From: Pararhizobium arenae
Lineage (GTDB): Bacteria > Pseudomonadota > Alphaproteobacteria > Rhizobiales > Rhizobiaceae
DNA length: 64,000 bases
Reading direction: 5' to 3'
Assembly: GCF_001931685.1 (NCBI RefSeq)
Contig: NZ_MOOY01000006.1
Span: forward strand, 369,525-433,524
Position 1 is the first letter of the stretch; the number at the start of each line of letters is the position of its first letter. The translations under genes and the position numbers were made by a program. The notes under the pieces were generated by a model that saw nothing but the letters and a program-made list of their open reading frames with translations, did no database searches and was not told where the DNA came from. Below are positions 9,665 to 19,242 of the stretch, one piece after another.

Positions 9665-11218
9665 ATGACCAGCCTTGAACAACTCGCCCATCGGCACGAC
9701 GACAGCCCGACGATAACCGAGGGTAATCGTGTTCCGCCGGGTTCGCCCATTCTTGAGCTCAAGGGGCTGCAAAAGAATTATGGCTACGTGCAAGCGCTCA
9801 AACCCGCGACGGTGACATTCCTAGCCGGCGAAGTTCATGCCATTGTTGGGGAGAATGGCGCTGGAAAATCCACCCTGATCAAACTTTTGACGGGCGTAAT
9901 CACGCGCACGGCCGGTGAAATTCTCTGGTGTGGCCACCCGGTTGCTCTGGCAACGCCGAACGAGGCTATCGCCCGCGGCATCAACGCCGTGCATCAGGAA
10001 GTCGTGCTTTGTCCGCATCTGACGGTCGCCGCCAATCTTTTTCTTGGGGACGAGATCAACCGCAATGGCCTGATGCGCAAACGCCAGATGGAAAAGACGG
10101 CGCAGGCCGTTCTCGACGATCTCGGCTTCCATCTGCCGGCCGCCGCTGTTTTGAGCTCGCTTACCATTGGCCAGCAACAGCTGGTCGCGACCGCGCGCGC
10201 TGCCATGCGCGGCACCCAGTTTCTGATCTTCGATGAGCCGACGGCCTATCTTACGCGCCAGGAATCGGCGCAACTTTTCAAGCTGATCCGCCGTCTGCAA
10301 AGCGAAGGCGTGACGATCGTTTACATCAGCCACCGCATGGAAGAGGTGTTCGAACTCGCCGATCGCGTGTCGGTGCTGCGCGATGGCACCCATGTCGGCA
10401 CGCGGCTGGTGGGCGAGACCAATGAAACCGAGCTGATCGCGCTGATGATCAACCGTTCGATCGACCAGATTTATCACAAGGAAGACGTCCCGTTCGGCGA
10501 AACCATCCTTGAAGCCAGAGGCCTAAGCGGACCGGGGTTTGAGAATGTTTCGCTTTCCGTTCGCTCCGGCGAGATCGTCGGTCTCTACGGCTTGATCGGA
10601 GCAGGCCGGAGCGAATTTGCACTGGGGCTTTATGGCCGGCATCCGGCCACCGCTGGTGAAATCCACTGGATGGGCCGGAAGGTCGATATCAAGAACGAAC
10701 GTACCGCGATGGATATTGGGATTGCTCTTGCCCCGGAAAGCCGACGCGATCAGGGCCTTTGCCTCAATCTTCCGATCGGTCTCAACATCAACCTGCCGGT
10801 GTTTGGACGCCTCAGCCGCGGTCCTGTCATCAGTCGTGGGCAGGAATCGGCAAATGCCGACCAGCAAATTCGCAATCTCGCAATCAAGACGCCGCACCGT
10901 AACGTTCTGGTGTCCAGCATGTCCGGCGGTAACCAGCAAAAAGTGGTTATCGGCAAGTGGCTGAGCCACGGCGCCCGGCTTTTCATCTTTGATGAGCCGA
11001 CTGTCGGCGTCGATGTCGGCACCAAGGCGGAAATCTATCGGTTGTTCGCGACGCTCCTGAAGCAGGGCGCGGGCATCATCCTGATCTCGTCCTACCTGCC
11101 GGAAGTGTATGAGCTGGCGGACCGGCTTCACGTCTTCCGCCGAGGCCAACTGGTTGGCAGCCATGATTTCCACGCCGCATCGCATGAAGATGTGCTTGCC
11201 GAGGCGATCGGCGTCTGA
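9665..11218 (+). CDS. sugar ABC transporter ATP-binding protein, RbsA type
   Basis: A 517-residue tandem-ATPase importer subunit that energises uptake on the cytoplasmic side. The first nucleotide-binding domain has Walker A GENGAGKST and Walker B FLIFDEPTAYL, with a degenerate signature LTIGQQQ. The second has the degenerate Walker A GLIGAGRSE, the good signature MSGGNQQKV and Walker B LFIFDEPTVGVDV. Degeneracy of the second Walker A is normal in this family. The start at 9665 follows GGAGG at 9652-9656; the frame is open upstream, but that extension overlaps the preceding hairpin. It is followed by the permease gene after 40 bases. Confidence 0.94.
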   Translation: MTSLEQLAHRHDDSPTITEGNRVPPGSPILELKGLQKNYGYVQALKPATVTFLAGEVHAIVGENGAGKSTLIKLLTGVITRTAGEILWCGHPVALATPNEAIARGINAVHQEVVLCPHLTVAANLFLGDEINRNGLMRKRQMEKTAQAVLDDLGFHLPAAAVLSSLTIGQQQLVATARAAMRGTQFLIFDEPTAYLTRQESAQLFKLIRRLQSEGVTIVYISHRMEEVFELADRVSVLRDGTHVGTRLVGETNETELIALMINRSIDQIYHKEDVPFGETILEARGLSGPGFENVSLSVRSGEIVGLYGLIGAGRSEFALGLYGRHPATAGEIHWMGRKVDIKNERTAMDIGIALAPESRRDQGLCLNLPIGLNINLPVFGRLSRGPVISRGQESANADQQIRNLAIKTPHRNVLVSSMSGGNQQKVVIGKWLSHGARLFIFDEPTVGVDVGTKAEIYRLFATLLKQGAGIILISSYLPEVYELADRLHVFRRGQLVGSHDFHAASHEDVLAEAIGV

Positions 11219-11258
11219 AAGCGCCTGAAGAACAAGAATGAAGAGGGAGAATATCTAA

Positions 11259-12233
11259 ATGGCCATCACTCCATCCGAGCCGGTTGCAGCCGCCCCGCGA
11301 CGCGGGATGAATGTCCTCTTCAGCCTGACGCTGATCGGCCTTCTGCTTTTCCTCTGGATTGCGCTGGGTCTCGGCACGGCAAGCTTCTGGACGCCGCTCA
11401 ACATTTCGAACCTGCTGCGCCAGGGCGCAATGACGGCAATTCTTGCTGTCGGTCAGACATTCGTCATCATCACCGCGGGTATCGATCTTTCCGTGGGCGC
11501 GATCGTCGGTTTCTCCAGCGTCATCCTCGCATACCTTCTTCAGGCCGGGGTTCCCCTCGGAATCGCCATCGCGCTGACTCTTCTCATGGGTATTGCGATT
11601 GGTGTGTTTCATGGCTTCGGCATTGTCCGCATGGGCCTGCCGCCCTTCATCATAACGCTGGCGACCCTTACCTCGCTGCGCGGCATCGGTCTCCTCATCA
11701 CGGACGGCTCGACAATCTCGATCACCCATGAAGGATTTACCGCCTTCTCGCGCGCCAACTTCCTGGGCATTCCGAGCCTTTTCTGGATGGTGATCCTGGT
11801 GGCGGTCCCGGCCTATATCTTCTTGCACCTGAGCCGTTGGGGCCGCTACCTTTTCGCCGTCGGCTCCAACAGCGAGGCGGCGCGTCTCTCCGGCGTCAAT
11901 GTCAACCGCACGATTTACATGGCCTATATCCTGTCGGCCACCTGCGCCGCCTTCGTCGGCATCCTGCTTGCCTCGCGCATCGGCATCGGCAACGCCACAC
12001 AGGCGGAAGGCTGGGAGCTGCAGGCAATCGCGTCCTCGGTGATCGGCGGAACCAGCCTTTTCGGCGCGGTGGGCTCAATCCACGGCCCGCTGATCGGTGC
12101 ATTCATCCTGGCAACGATCAACAACGGCGCCAATCTGCTAAACGTCAATTCGTTCTGGCAGCGTATCATCACCGGCCTGCTGATCATCGTGATCGTCTAT
12201 TTCGACCAGCTGCGCCGTCGCGGTTCGCGGTAA
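11259..12233 (+). CDS. sugar ABC transporter permease, RbsC type
   Basis: A 324-residue inner-membrane permease of the BPD_transp_2 family, with about 8-10 hydrophobic helices beginning at residues 20-40 (LFSLTLIGLLLFLWIALGLG). The family motif TAGIDLSVGAIVGFSSVILA and the late AIASSVIGGTSLFGAVGSI loop, which contacts the ATPase, are present. GAGGGAGAATATCTAAATGG gives a good RBS. A single permease gene is normal for ribose-type systems, as it homodimerises. It completes the importer with the binding protein and ATPase upstream. Confidence 0.94.
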   Translation: MAITPSEPVAAAPRRGMNVLFSLTLIGLLLFLWIALGLGTASFWTPLNISNLLRQGAMTAILAVGQTFVIITAGIDLSVGAIVGFSSVILAYLLQAGVPLGIAIALTLLMGIAIGVFHGFGIVRMGLPPFIITLATLTSLRGIGLLITDGSTISITHEGFTAFSRANFLGIPSLFWMVILVAVPAYIFLHLSRWGRYLFAVGSNSEAARLSGVNVNRTIYMAYILSATCAAFVGILLASRIGIGNATQAEGWELQAIASSVIGGTSLFGAVGSIHGPLIGAFILATINNGANLLNVNSFWQRIITGLLIIVIVYFDQLRRRGSR

Positions 12234-12299
12234 GTGGTAAACACAGGACGGGCCAGCACAGCCTGGCCTGTCGGCAAAGACCAGCAATCGGGGTACATC

Positions 12300-13319
12300 A
12301 TGAAGGCCGTCATATGCAACGAGCCGGGTCAGCTTGTGCTGGCCGACGTTCCAGCGCCGGGCGCGGTGCCGCCCGGCTGGGTGCGGCTTTCCGTCAGTCA
12401 TGTCGGCATCTGCGGCACGGACTACCACATTTTCGAGGGCAAGCATCCGTTCCTGCAGTATCCGCGGATCATGGGTCATGAGATCTCGGCGCGGGTGATT
12501 GAGACGGGGGAGGGGGCCGCGCTGGCAAATGGCAGCCTCGTTATCGTCAATCCTTACATCGCCTGTGGCCATTGTATTGCCTGCAACAAGGGCAAACCCA
12601 ACTGCTGCACCGATATCCGCGTACTGGGCGTGCACACCGATGGTGCCCAGTGCGAGGAAATCCTTGTGCCGGAAGTCAATCTTTATCCGGCTGACGGCCT
12701 GTCTCCGCAAGCGGCGGCGACGGTCGAGTTTCTGGCGATCGGGGCGCATGCCGTGCGCCGGTCCCTGGCACAGAAAGGGTCGCGCGCGCTTGTCATCGGC
12801 GCCGGTCCCATCGGCCTCGGTACCGCGCTCTTCTCCCGGATCGCCGGTCATGATGTAACGCTTGTGGACACCAGCACCGAGCGTCTTGCCATGGCTGCCC
12901 GCGTCTTTGGCTTCGACAAGGGCATTCCCGCCGATGAAAAAATTGCCGAGGCTGTGACGGCTGCAAGCAATGGCGATGGTTTCGATGTCGTGTTCGACGC
13001 GACGGGGTATGCCGGATCGATGCAACGTTCCTTCACCTACGTCGCCCATGGAGGCTGCCTCGTCTTCGTCAGCGTCGTCAAAGACGAGATCAGTTTCTCC
13101 GACCCGGAGTTCCATAAGCGGGAGATGATGCTCGTCGGCAGCCGCAATGCGACAAAAGAGGATTTTGTCCATGTGGCAAATGCGATCCGGGCAGGTCATG
13201 TTCCGGTCGATGCGCTGATCACCCATCGCACGACCCTCGATCGCGCTGTCGACGACCTTCCGCGCTGGGCCAGGGAAAAGGCCGGGCTCATCAAGGCGGT
13301 GATCGAGATCGCGCCATGA
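12300..13319 (+). CDS. zinc-dependent alcohol/polyol dehydrogenase
   Basis: A 339-residue medium-chain dehydrogenase. Catalytic zinc ligands are Cys38 in GICGTD and His60-Glu61 in MGHE; structural zinc ligands are Cys89, 92, 95 and 103 in CGHCIACNKGKPNCC. The Rossmann motif is VIGAGPIGLG. It resembles sugar-acid or polyol dehydrogenases such as L-galactonate/L-gulonate oxidoreductases and RspB. The ATG at 12300 gives the normal N-terminus MKAVICNEPG; the in-frame upstream start at 12234 adds a non-homologous leader. It is 66 bases after the permease gene and probably in the same operon, oxidising a pathway intermediate (inference). Confidence 0.88.
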   Translation: MKAVICNEPGQLVLADVPAPGAVPPGWVRLSVSHVGICGTDYHIFEGKHPFLQYPRIMGHEISARVIETGEGAALANGSLVIVNPYIACGHCIACNKGKPNCCTDIRVLGVHTDGAQCEEILVPEVNLYPADGLSPQAAATVEFLAIGAHAVRRSLAQKGSRALVIGAGPIGLGTALFSRIAGHDVTLVDTSTERLAMAARVFGFDKGIPADEKIAEAVTAASNGDGFDVVFDATGYAGSMQRSFTYVAHGGCLVFVSVVKDEISFSDPEFHKREMMLVGSRNATKEDFVHVANAIRAGHVPVDALITHRTTLDRAVDDLPRWAREKAGLIKAVIEIAP

Positions 13320-13601
13320 CAAATCCTCTGAGAGGATTGCACTGCGGCGGCGAGAACGTCGCAGATTTCACTGTCCCTCCCTTTTGCTTCGCGAGTTTTA
13401 CGCAAGCAACTTCATGGATTGTAAAAGGATCGGTGAAATTCTGCGTTCCGAGGAAGAACAAAGGACGTTTGGCGCTGCGGTAACAATTGTTGCGATGCAC
13501 AAGACCTGTTATGCTCCAGCTGCCTGTCGGTGAAGAATGATCGGATGTTGCCGGAGTTTTACCGGTCGCATTTCCCGGTTACGGTAACAGGAGTGTTTCC
13601 C
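13320..13601. other. intergenic region before phaZ
   Basis: No gene is evident. The left two thirds has no clear terminator for the dehydrogenase operon. The right third contains the phaZ promoter candidate with its palindrome. Confidence 0.5.
13482..13515 (+). promoter_or_regulatory. candidate phaZ promoter with AACAATTGTT palindrome
   Basis: TTGTTG (13487-13492), a 17-base spacer and TATGCT (13510-13515) form a plausible sigma-70 promoter. The 10-bp palindrome at 13482-13491 overlaps the -35 and shares the core ACAATTGT with the gabD promoter. Confidence 0.45.
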
Positions 13602-14876
13602 GTGTTTTACCAGCTATACGAATTCAATCATGCGATGATGGCGCCCTGGCGCGCGACGGCAGATGCCATGCGCCTTGCGTATGCCAACCCGCTCAATCCG
13701 CTTTCCCATACTTATTTCGGCCGGGCTGCCGCCGCCGGGCTCGAGGTTTTTGAGCGCATGACGCGCCGTTACGGCAAGCCCGAATTCGGCCTTCCGGAAA
13801 CGATCGTCGATGAGCAGACCGTACAGGTGCGTGAAAAGATTGTGTGGCGCCAGCCCTTCTGCAACCTCATACACTTCGAGCGTGCGCTGCCGAAGGGCAG
13901 GGCGTCCGACCCCAAGGTGCTGATCGTCGCGCCGATGTCCGGCCATTACGCCACGCTCCTGCGCGGCACGGTTGAAGCATTGCTGCCGCATTCGGATATC
14001 TACATCACCGATTGGATCGATGCGCGCACGGTGCCGCTCACCGAGGGCACCTTCGATCTCAACGACTACATCGATTATGTCATTGAGATACTCCATTTCC
14101 TTGGGCCCGATACGCATGTGATTGCCGTCTGTCAGCCGGCGGTCCCGGTCCTTGCGGCTGTGGCTGTGATGGAAGGCAATGACGATCCGCTCTCCCCGGC
14201 GTCGATGACGCTGATGGGCGGTCCTATCGATACGCGGATCAACCCGACGGCCGTCAATCAGCTTGCCAAGGACAAGCCGATCAAATGGTTCCAGGACAAC
14301 GTCGTCATGCAGGTGCCGTTCCCGCAGCCGGGCTTCCTGCGGCCGGTTTATCCGGGCTTTCTGCAGCTCTCAGGCTTCATGTCGATGAACCTCGATCGCC
14401 ATCTGACGGCGACAAAGGATTTCTTCGAGCATCTGGTCAAGAACGACGGCGACGCCGCCGAAAAGCATCGCGATTTCTATGACGAGTACATGGCGGTCAT
14501 GGATCTGACAGCTGAGTTCTATTTGCAGACTGTTGAAGTCGTCTTCATGCGGCACGCTCTGCCAAAGGGCGAGATGATGCACCGCAACCAGCGGGTTGAT
14601 ACAACCGCGATCCGCAAGGTCGCGCTGCTGACGGTAGAAGGCGAGAACGACGATATTTCCGGCGTCGGCCAGACAAAGGCAGCGCAAACCATCTGCACCA
14701 ATATCCCCGAAGACATGCGAATGCATTACATGCAGCCGGATGTGGGTCACTACGGCGTCTTCAACGGTTCGCGTTTCCGCCGGGAGATTGCACCGCGCAT
14801 CGTCGCCTTCCAGCGTCAGCATTCGCGACGTGCAAAACCGGTTGGCCGCGTCATCAAGGGCGGCAAGCAGGCCTAA
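13602..14876 (+). CDS. phaZ: intracellular poly(3-hydroxybutyrate) depolymerase
   Basis: A 424-residue alpha/beta-hydrolase that mobilises intracellular PHB granules. The GTG at 13602 gives the N-terminus (M)FYQLYEFNHAMMAPW typical of the family and has AACAGGAG upstream; the upstream in-frame ATG codons at 13530 and 13545 give extra sequence that does not look like the family. The catalytic nucleophile is Cys177 in AVCQPAVPVL, the Cys-type lipase box of intracellular depolymerases, and the catalytic His is in DVGHYGVFNG near the C-terminus. The gene appears monocistronic. A PHB depolymerase near an SSADH may be a chance pairing, but both share a promoter palindrome core. Confidence 0.93.
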   Translation: MFYQLYEFNHAMMAPWRATADAMRLAYANPLNPLSHTYFGRAAAAGLEVFERMTRRYGKPEFGLPETIVDEQTVQVREKIVWRQPFCNLIHFERALPKGRASDPKVLIVAPMSGHYATLLRGTVEALLPHSDIYITDWIDARTVPLTEGTFDLNDYIDYVIEILHFLGPDTHVIAVCQPAVPVLAAVAVMEGNDDPLSPASMTLMGGPIDTRINPTAVNQLAKDKPIKWFQDNVVMQVPFPQPGFLRPVYPGFLQLSGFMSMNLDRHLTATKDFFEHLVKNDGDAAEKHRDFYDEYMAVMDLTAEFYLQTVEVVFMRHALPKGEMMHRNQRVDTTAIRKVALLTVEGENDDISGVGQTKAAQTICTNIPEDMRMHYMQPDVGHYGVFNGSRFRREIAPRIVAFQRQHSRRAKPVGRVIKGGKQA

Positions 14877-14981
14877 GGGCGCCGAACAGACTAAATTTAA
14901 GGATAGCAATCAGGCGCTTGCTCGATTTTTGCCAGCGTCTGACTTGCGACAGAGTTCGGTTGTTCCCACATCCTAAAGAGC

Positions 14982-15001
14982 AGGCCCACGGGGGCCTACT
15001 T
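14982..15001 (+). terminator. weak hairpin between phaZ and the DUF2852 gene
   Basis: AGGCCC and GGGCCT form a 6-bp stem followed by ACTTT. The short stem and poor T-run make it a weak terminator, if one at all. Confidence 0.35.
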
Positions 15002-15020
15002 TGAGTGAGGACCTCTGAAC

Positions 15021-15452
15021 ATGAATCAATCCGCATTGATCCGTCCGGACTGGACTCCCGCAACCATCGCATTGATGGTGCTTGGCTTTGTGGTCTTCTG
15101 GCCGCTCGGTCTCGCCATGCTGGCTTACATCCTTTTCGGTGAACGGCTGAAGTCGTTCAAGAAGGATGCCAATTCGACGATGGACGGCGTTTTCTCGTCG
15201 TTCAGGCGCGGTGGCGGTCGCGGCTATCGCGGTCCGCAGTTTGGCACTGGCAATGTCGCATTCGACGATTGGCGTGAAGCTGAACTTGCCCGCCTGGATG
15301 AAGAACGTCGCAAGCTCGACGAAATGCGCGAGCAATTCGACGAATATGTTCGCGAACTGCGCCGGGCAAAGGATCAGGAAGAGTTCGACCGCTTCATGCG
15401 TGAGCGCAACTCCGGTGGTCCGGGTTCGGTGCCGGGCTTTCCGGCTCACTAA
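15021..15452 (+). CDS. DUF2852 family membrane protein
   Basis: A 143-residue protein of unknown function found widely in Rhizobiales. One hydrophobic helix at about residues 15-40 (ATIALMVLGFVVFWPLGLAMLAYILF) is followed by a Gly/Arg-rich linker (FRRGGGRGYRGP) and a charged helical coiled-coil-like segment (about 90-130, RLDEERRKLDEMREQFDEYV). The layout suggests an inner-membrane protein with a cytoplasmic coiled coil. It is monocistronic, closed by a strong terminator. No function is assigned. Confidence 0.82.
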   Translation: MNQSALIRPDWTPATIALMVLGFVVFWPLGLAMLAYILFGERLKSFKKDANSTMDGVFSSFRRGGGRGYRGPQFGTGNVAFDDWREAELARLDEERRKLDEMREQFDEYVRELRRAKDQEEFDRFMRERNSGGPGSVPGFPAH

Positions 15453-15463
15453 AGAAGACCGAG

Positions 15464-15493
15464 GCCGGCGCTTTTCTGAGGCGCCGGCTTTTT
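15464..15493 (+). terminator. terminator after the DUF2852 gene
   Basis: A perfect 8-bp stem (GCCGGCGC/GCGCCGGC) with a 9-base loop is followed by TTTTT. Confidence 0.88.
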
Positions 15494-15554
15494 CCATTTT
15501 GCTACTCCATTCTTGCGGCATGCGCGAGATCGGCGAATCGGCTATCACCACTTG

Positions 15555-16313
15555 ATGTTTTCCCTTCTTCGCAAGACGTCAGCGACGAAAAAAAGCCCTC
15601 AGCCGACGAAGCGTCTGATCGATGTCGCCGGCCGCTCGATGCCGCTCACCATCAAGCAGAACGCGCGAGCAACCCGGATGACGCTTCGCATCGAGCCGGG
15701 CGGTCGCGAACTGAAACTGACGGTGCCGGCCGGACTTCCCGAACGCGAGATCAACGCCTTCCTCAATCGCCATCAGGGCTGGTTGATGACCAAGCTTGCC
15801 CGCTTTTCCGGCGAAAGCGTGCTTGAGGAGGGCGGCACGATCCTCATCCGCGGTATCGCCCATCGCATCGAACGCACCGGAAAACTGCGCGGTTTGACGG
15901 AAGCGATCGTCGAAGGTGAGGAAGCCGTGCTGAGGGTCAGCGGCGCGCCGGAACATCTGCGGCGTCGCATTTCGGATTTTCTCAAAAAGGAAGCGCGCAG
16001 GGATCTGGAGCATCTCGTACAAATTCATGCGCGCATGGTGGGCCGGAAAGTAAAGTCTCTAAGCTTGAAGGATACCCGCAGTCGCTGGGGTTCCTGCGCT
16101 GCGGATGGCGCCTTGAGTTTTTCCTGGCGCATTGTCATGGCGCCGCCCAAGGTGATCGATTATCTTGCAGCCCATGAGGTCGCGCACCTTCGGGAAATGA
16201 ACCATGGGCCAGATTTCTGGGCGCTGTGCGAAGAACTCTGCCCTGCAACTGCCGATGCGCGCCGCTGGTTGAAACGCAACGGAACAATGTTGCACGCCAT
16301 CGATTTTGATTAA
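15555..16313 (+). CDS. YgjP-like zinc metallopeptidase (DUF45, M48-like)
   Basis: A 252-residue putative metallopeptidase of the YgjP/SprT-like DUF45 family. The zinc site is AAHEVAHLREMNHGPDFW: the HExxH motif and a third His in the NHG motif. RSRWGSCAADG, a family hallmark, lies before it. The ATG at 15555 gives the usual MFSLLRK-like start; an ATG at 15513 is in frame but poorly supported. No clear RBS is seen for either. The gene precedes trpF with a 76-base gap. The cellular substrate of the family is not established. Confidence 0.85.
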   Translation: MFSLLRKTSATKKSPQPTKRLIDVAGRSMPLTIKQNARATRMTLRIEPGGRELKLTVPAGLPEREINAFLNRHQGWLMTKLARFSGESVLEEGGTILIRGIAHRIERTGKLRGLTEAIVEGEEAVLRVSGAPEHLRRRISDFLKKEARRDLEHLVQIHARMVGRKVKSLSLKDTRSRWGSCAADGALSFSWRIVMAPPKVIDYLAAHEVAHLREMNHGPDFWALCEELCPATADARRWLKRNGTMLHAIDFD

Positions 16314-16389
16314 CCGAGACGCGCCGAAACCCACGTTTCGCGGGTATTTTAGGCTCGACTCCCACCGAATTTCATGCGACGTCCCTGCT

Positions 16390-17058
16390 ATGAAGACGGA
16401 AGTGAAAATTTGCGGTTTGAAGACCGCCGAGGCGATCGACCGCGCGATTGAGCTCGGAGCGTCCCATACGGGGTTCATCTTCTTCGAAAAAAGCCCTCGC
16501 AATATCGAACCTGATGACGCAGGTGTGCTGGCAGACCGTATTCGCGGCAAGGCCAAGATCGTGGCTGTCACCGTCGATGCCGACAACGACTTCCTCGATG
16601 AAATCATCTCGGCGCTGTCGCCGGATATACTACAATTGCACGGCAGCGAAAGCCCGGAGCGGGTCCTCAATGTCAAGGCTGTCTACGGCCTGCCGGTGAT
16701 CAAGGCATTTTCAGTTCGGGATGCCGACGACCTGAAGAAGATCGAGCCCTATATCGGCATCGCGGATCGGTTCCTGTTCGATGCCAAGGCGCCAAAAGGC
16801 TCGGAATTGCCGGGCGGCAACGGGGTTTCTTTCGATTGGCGTTTGCTTGATGCGCTTGACGGCAGCGTCGATTACATGCTTTCCGGGGGATTGAACGCGG
16901 AAAATGTCGGTGAAGCGCTTGCGCTGACCGGCGCGAAGGCTGTCGATACCTCATCCGGGGTCGAGCGTGCGCCCGGGGTCAAGGACCTGAAGCGCATGCA
17001 GGAATTTTTCGAAGCGGTGGCTCGCGGGCCAAGCACTACGCCAGGGAGCAAGACGTGA
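16390..17058 (+). CDS. trpF: phosphoribosylanthranilate isomerase
   Basis: A 222-residue TIM barrel catalysing the third step of tryptophan synthesis, the Amadori rearrangement of phosphoribosylanthranilate to CdRP. The catalytic Cys is in VKICGLKT at the N-terminus and the catalytic Asp in FLFDAKAP; phosphate-binding loops [11 protein letters not shown] and [15 protein letters not shown] follow. The start at 16390 is taken because KICGLK must lie at residue 5-10; the longer frame adds non-homologous sequence. The stop overlaps the trpB GTG start by 4 bases, showing translational coupling. Confidence 0.95.
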   Translation: MKTEVKICGLKTAEAIDRAIELGASHTGFIFFEKSPRNIEPDDAGVLADRIRGKAKIVAVTVDADNDFLDEIISALSPDILQLHGSESPERVLNVKAVYGLPVIKAFSVRDADDLKKIEPYIGIADRFLFDAKAPKGSELPGGNGVSFDWRLLDALDGSVDYMLSGGLNAENVGEALALTGAKAVDTSSGVERAPGVKDLKRMQEFFEAVARGPSTTPGSKT

Positions 17059-18275
17059 ACGAAACGCCTAAACTGAACTCCTTCAAGGCAGGGCCTGACG
17101 AAGATGGCCGCTTTGGCATATTCGGCGGTCGCTTCGTTGCCGAAACCCTGATGCCGCTGATCCTCGATCTGCAGAACGAGTGGAGCAAGGCCAAGAACGA
17201 TCCAGCCTTCCAGGCGGAGCTGCAACATCTCAACACCCACTATACCGGCCGTCCGAGCCCGCTGTATTTCGCGGAGCGCCTGACGCAGGAACTGGGCGGC
17301 GCAAAAGTCTACTTCAAGCGCGATGAGCTCAACCACACCGGCTCGCACAAGATCAACAATTGCCTTGGTCAAATCCTTCTTGCCAAGCGCATGGGCAAGA
17401 CCCGCATCATCGCCGAAACCGGCGCGGGCCAGCACGGCGTGGCCTCTGCCACGGTTGCCGCCCGTTTCGGACTGCCCTGCGTCGTCTACATGGGGGCGAC
17501 CGATGTCGAGCGTCAGGCGCCGAATGTGTTCCGCATGAAGCTCCTTGGTGCCGAAGTTAAGCCGGTTACGGCCGGCCATGGCACGCTGAAGGATGCGATG
17601 AACGAGGCGCTGCGCGACTGGGTCACCAATGTCGACGATACCTACTACATGATCGGCACGGCCGCCGGCCCCCATCCCTATCCGGAAATGGTTCGGGATT
17701 TTCAGTCGGTGATCGGCCACGAAGTGCGCGACCAGATGATGGCTGCGGAAGGTCGTCTGCCGGACATGCTGATCGCCGCTGTGGGTGGCGGATCGAATGC
17801 TATCGGTCTGTTCCATCCGTTCCTCGACGATGACAGCGTCAAGATCGTCGGCGTCGAAGCCGGCGGCAAGGGACTGGACGGCGATGAACATTGTGCCTCG
17901 CTCACCGCTGGTTCACCCGGCGTCCTGCATGGCAATCGCACCTATCTGCTGCAGGACCGCGATGGCCAGATCAAGGAGGGCCATTCGATCTCCGCGGGCC
18001 TCGACTATCCCGGCATCGGACCGGAGCATTCCTGGCTGAAGGATGCCGGCCGCGTCGAATATGTGCCGATCATGGATCATGAAGCGCTCGAGGCCTTCCA
18101 GTTCCTGACCCGGCTGGAGGGCATCATTCCCGCGCTGGAACCGAGCCATGCCTTGGCCGAGGTCATGAAACGGGCGCCAAAGATGGACAAGGATCAGATC
18201 ATCGTGATGAACCTCTGCGGCCGGGGCGACAAGGATATCTTCACCGTAGGCAAGCTGTTGGGTATGGGGCTTTAA
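17055..18275 (+). CDS. trpB: tryptophan synthase beta subunit
   Basis: A 406-residue PLP enzyme joining indole and serine to tryptophan in complex with TrpA. The PLP lysine is in [14 protein letters not shown] and the phosphate-binding loop in VGGGSNAIG; the [11 protein letters not shown] motif of the active site is present. Translation begins at GTG 17055, overlapping the trpF stop. trpA follows after only 4 bases. trpE, trpD and trpC are not in the window, as expected for rhizobia where the trp genes are split. Confidence 0.97.
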   Translation: MNETPKLNSFKAGPDEDGRFGIFGGRFVAETLMPLILDLQNEWSKAKNDPAFQAELQHLNTHYTGRPSPLYFAERLTQELGGAKVYFKRDELNHTGSHKINNCLGQILLAKRMGKTRIIAETGAGQHGVASATVAARFGLPCVVYMGATDVERQAPNVFRMKLLGAEVKPVTAGHGTLKDAMNEALRDWVTNVDDTYYMIGTAAGPHPYPEMVRDFQSVIGHEVRDQMMAAEGRLPDMLIAAVGGGSNAIGLFHPFLDDDSVKIVGVEAGGKGLDGDEHCASLTAGSPGVLHGNRTYLLQDRDGQIKEGHSISAGLDYPGIGPEHSWLKDAGRVEYVPIMDHEALEAFQFLTRLEGIIPALEPSHALAEVMKRAPKMDKDQIIVMNLCGRGDKDIFTVGKLLGMGL

Positions 18276-18279
18276 GAGC

Positions 18280-19119
18280 ATGACCGCACGCATGGACAAA
18301 CGCTTCGCCGATCTGGCGAACGAGGGCCGCCCGGCTCTGGTCACCTATTTCATGGGCGGCGATCCCGATTTCGAAACGTCGCTGGCAATCATGAAGTCGC
18401 TGCCGCTGGCAGGCTCGGATGTGATCGAGCTCGGCATGCCGTTTTCCGATCCGATGGCCGATGGACCGGCGATCCAGCTCGCGGGTCAGCGGGCTTTGAA
18501 AGCCGGCCAGACGCTGGAAAAGACACTGGAACTCGCCCGCCGCTTTCGCGCCGACGACAAGGACACGCCGATCGTCCTTATGGGCTACTACAATCCGATC
18601 TATATCTACGGCGTGGATCGTTTTATCGAGAATGCTTTGGAGGCCGGCATCGATGGCCTGATCGTTGTCGATCTGCCGCCGGAAATGGATGATGAGCTTT
18701 GCATCCCGGCCTTGGCCAAGGGGCTCAACTTCATTCGCCTGGCAACACCGACGACCGACGACAAGCGTCTGCCGAAGGTTCTCGAAAACACCTCGGGTTT
18801 CGTCTATTATGTCTCGATGAACGGCATCACAGGTTCCGCCCTGCCGGATCCTTCGCTGATCGGCGGGGCGGTGCAGCGGATCAAGACGCACACGACACTT
18901 CCGGTCTGCGTTGGTTTCGGCGTGAAGACGGCTGAACATGCCCGCGCTATCGGCGCCTCGGCTGATGGTGTCGTCGTGGGCACCGCCATCGTCAACCAGA
19001 TCGCATCCAGCCTGACTGAAGATGGCCAATCGACGGGGGCGACCGTTCCGGGTGTCGAGGCGCTTGTCCGTGGCCTTTCGGCAGGCGTACGTGGCTCAAG
19101 GCTTGCCGCGGCCGAATAA
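18280..19119 (+). CDS. trpA: tryptophan synthase alpha subunit
   Basis: A 279-residue TIM barrel that cleaves indole-3-glycerol phosphate and channels indole to TrpB. The catalytic Glu and Asp lie in [19 protein letters not shown] and [14 protein letters not shown] respectively. The phosphate-binding [11 protein letters not shown] and VVGTAIVN motifs are intact. It lies 4 bases after trpB and ends the trp genes. A small AATGCCC/GGGCATT inverted repeat lies right at its stop codon, without a T-run, so read-through into accD is likely. Confidence 0.97.
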   Translation: MTARMDKRFADLANEGRPALVTYFMGGDPDFETSLAIMKSLPLAGSDVIELGMPFSDPMADGPAIQLAGQRALKAGQTLEKTLELARRFRADDKDTPIVLMGYYNPIYIYGVDRFIENALEAGIDGLIVVDLPPEMDDELCIPALAKGLNFIRLATPTTDDKRLPKVLENTSGFVYYVSMNGITGSALPDPSLIGGAVQRIKTHTTLPVCVGFGVKTAEHARAIGASADGVVVGTAIVNQIASSLTEDGQSTGATVPGVEALVRGLSAGVRGSRLAAAE

Positions 19120-19242
19120 ATGCCCACATTCTGGGGCATTCCGCATCGCAAGATGCGCCGATGCGCTGGATGAAGTGAATAGAAGCGTCCTTGGCCCTGC
19201 AGATGAGTGCGGGGGCCGGATGCAAGCATTCAGGAGTTTGCA

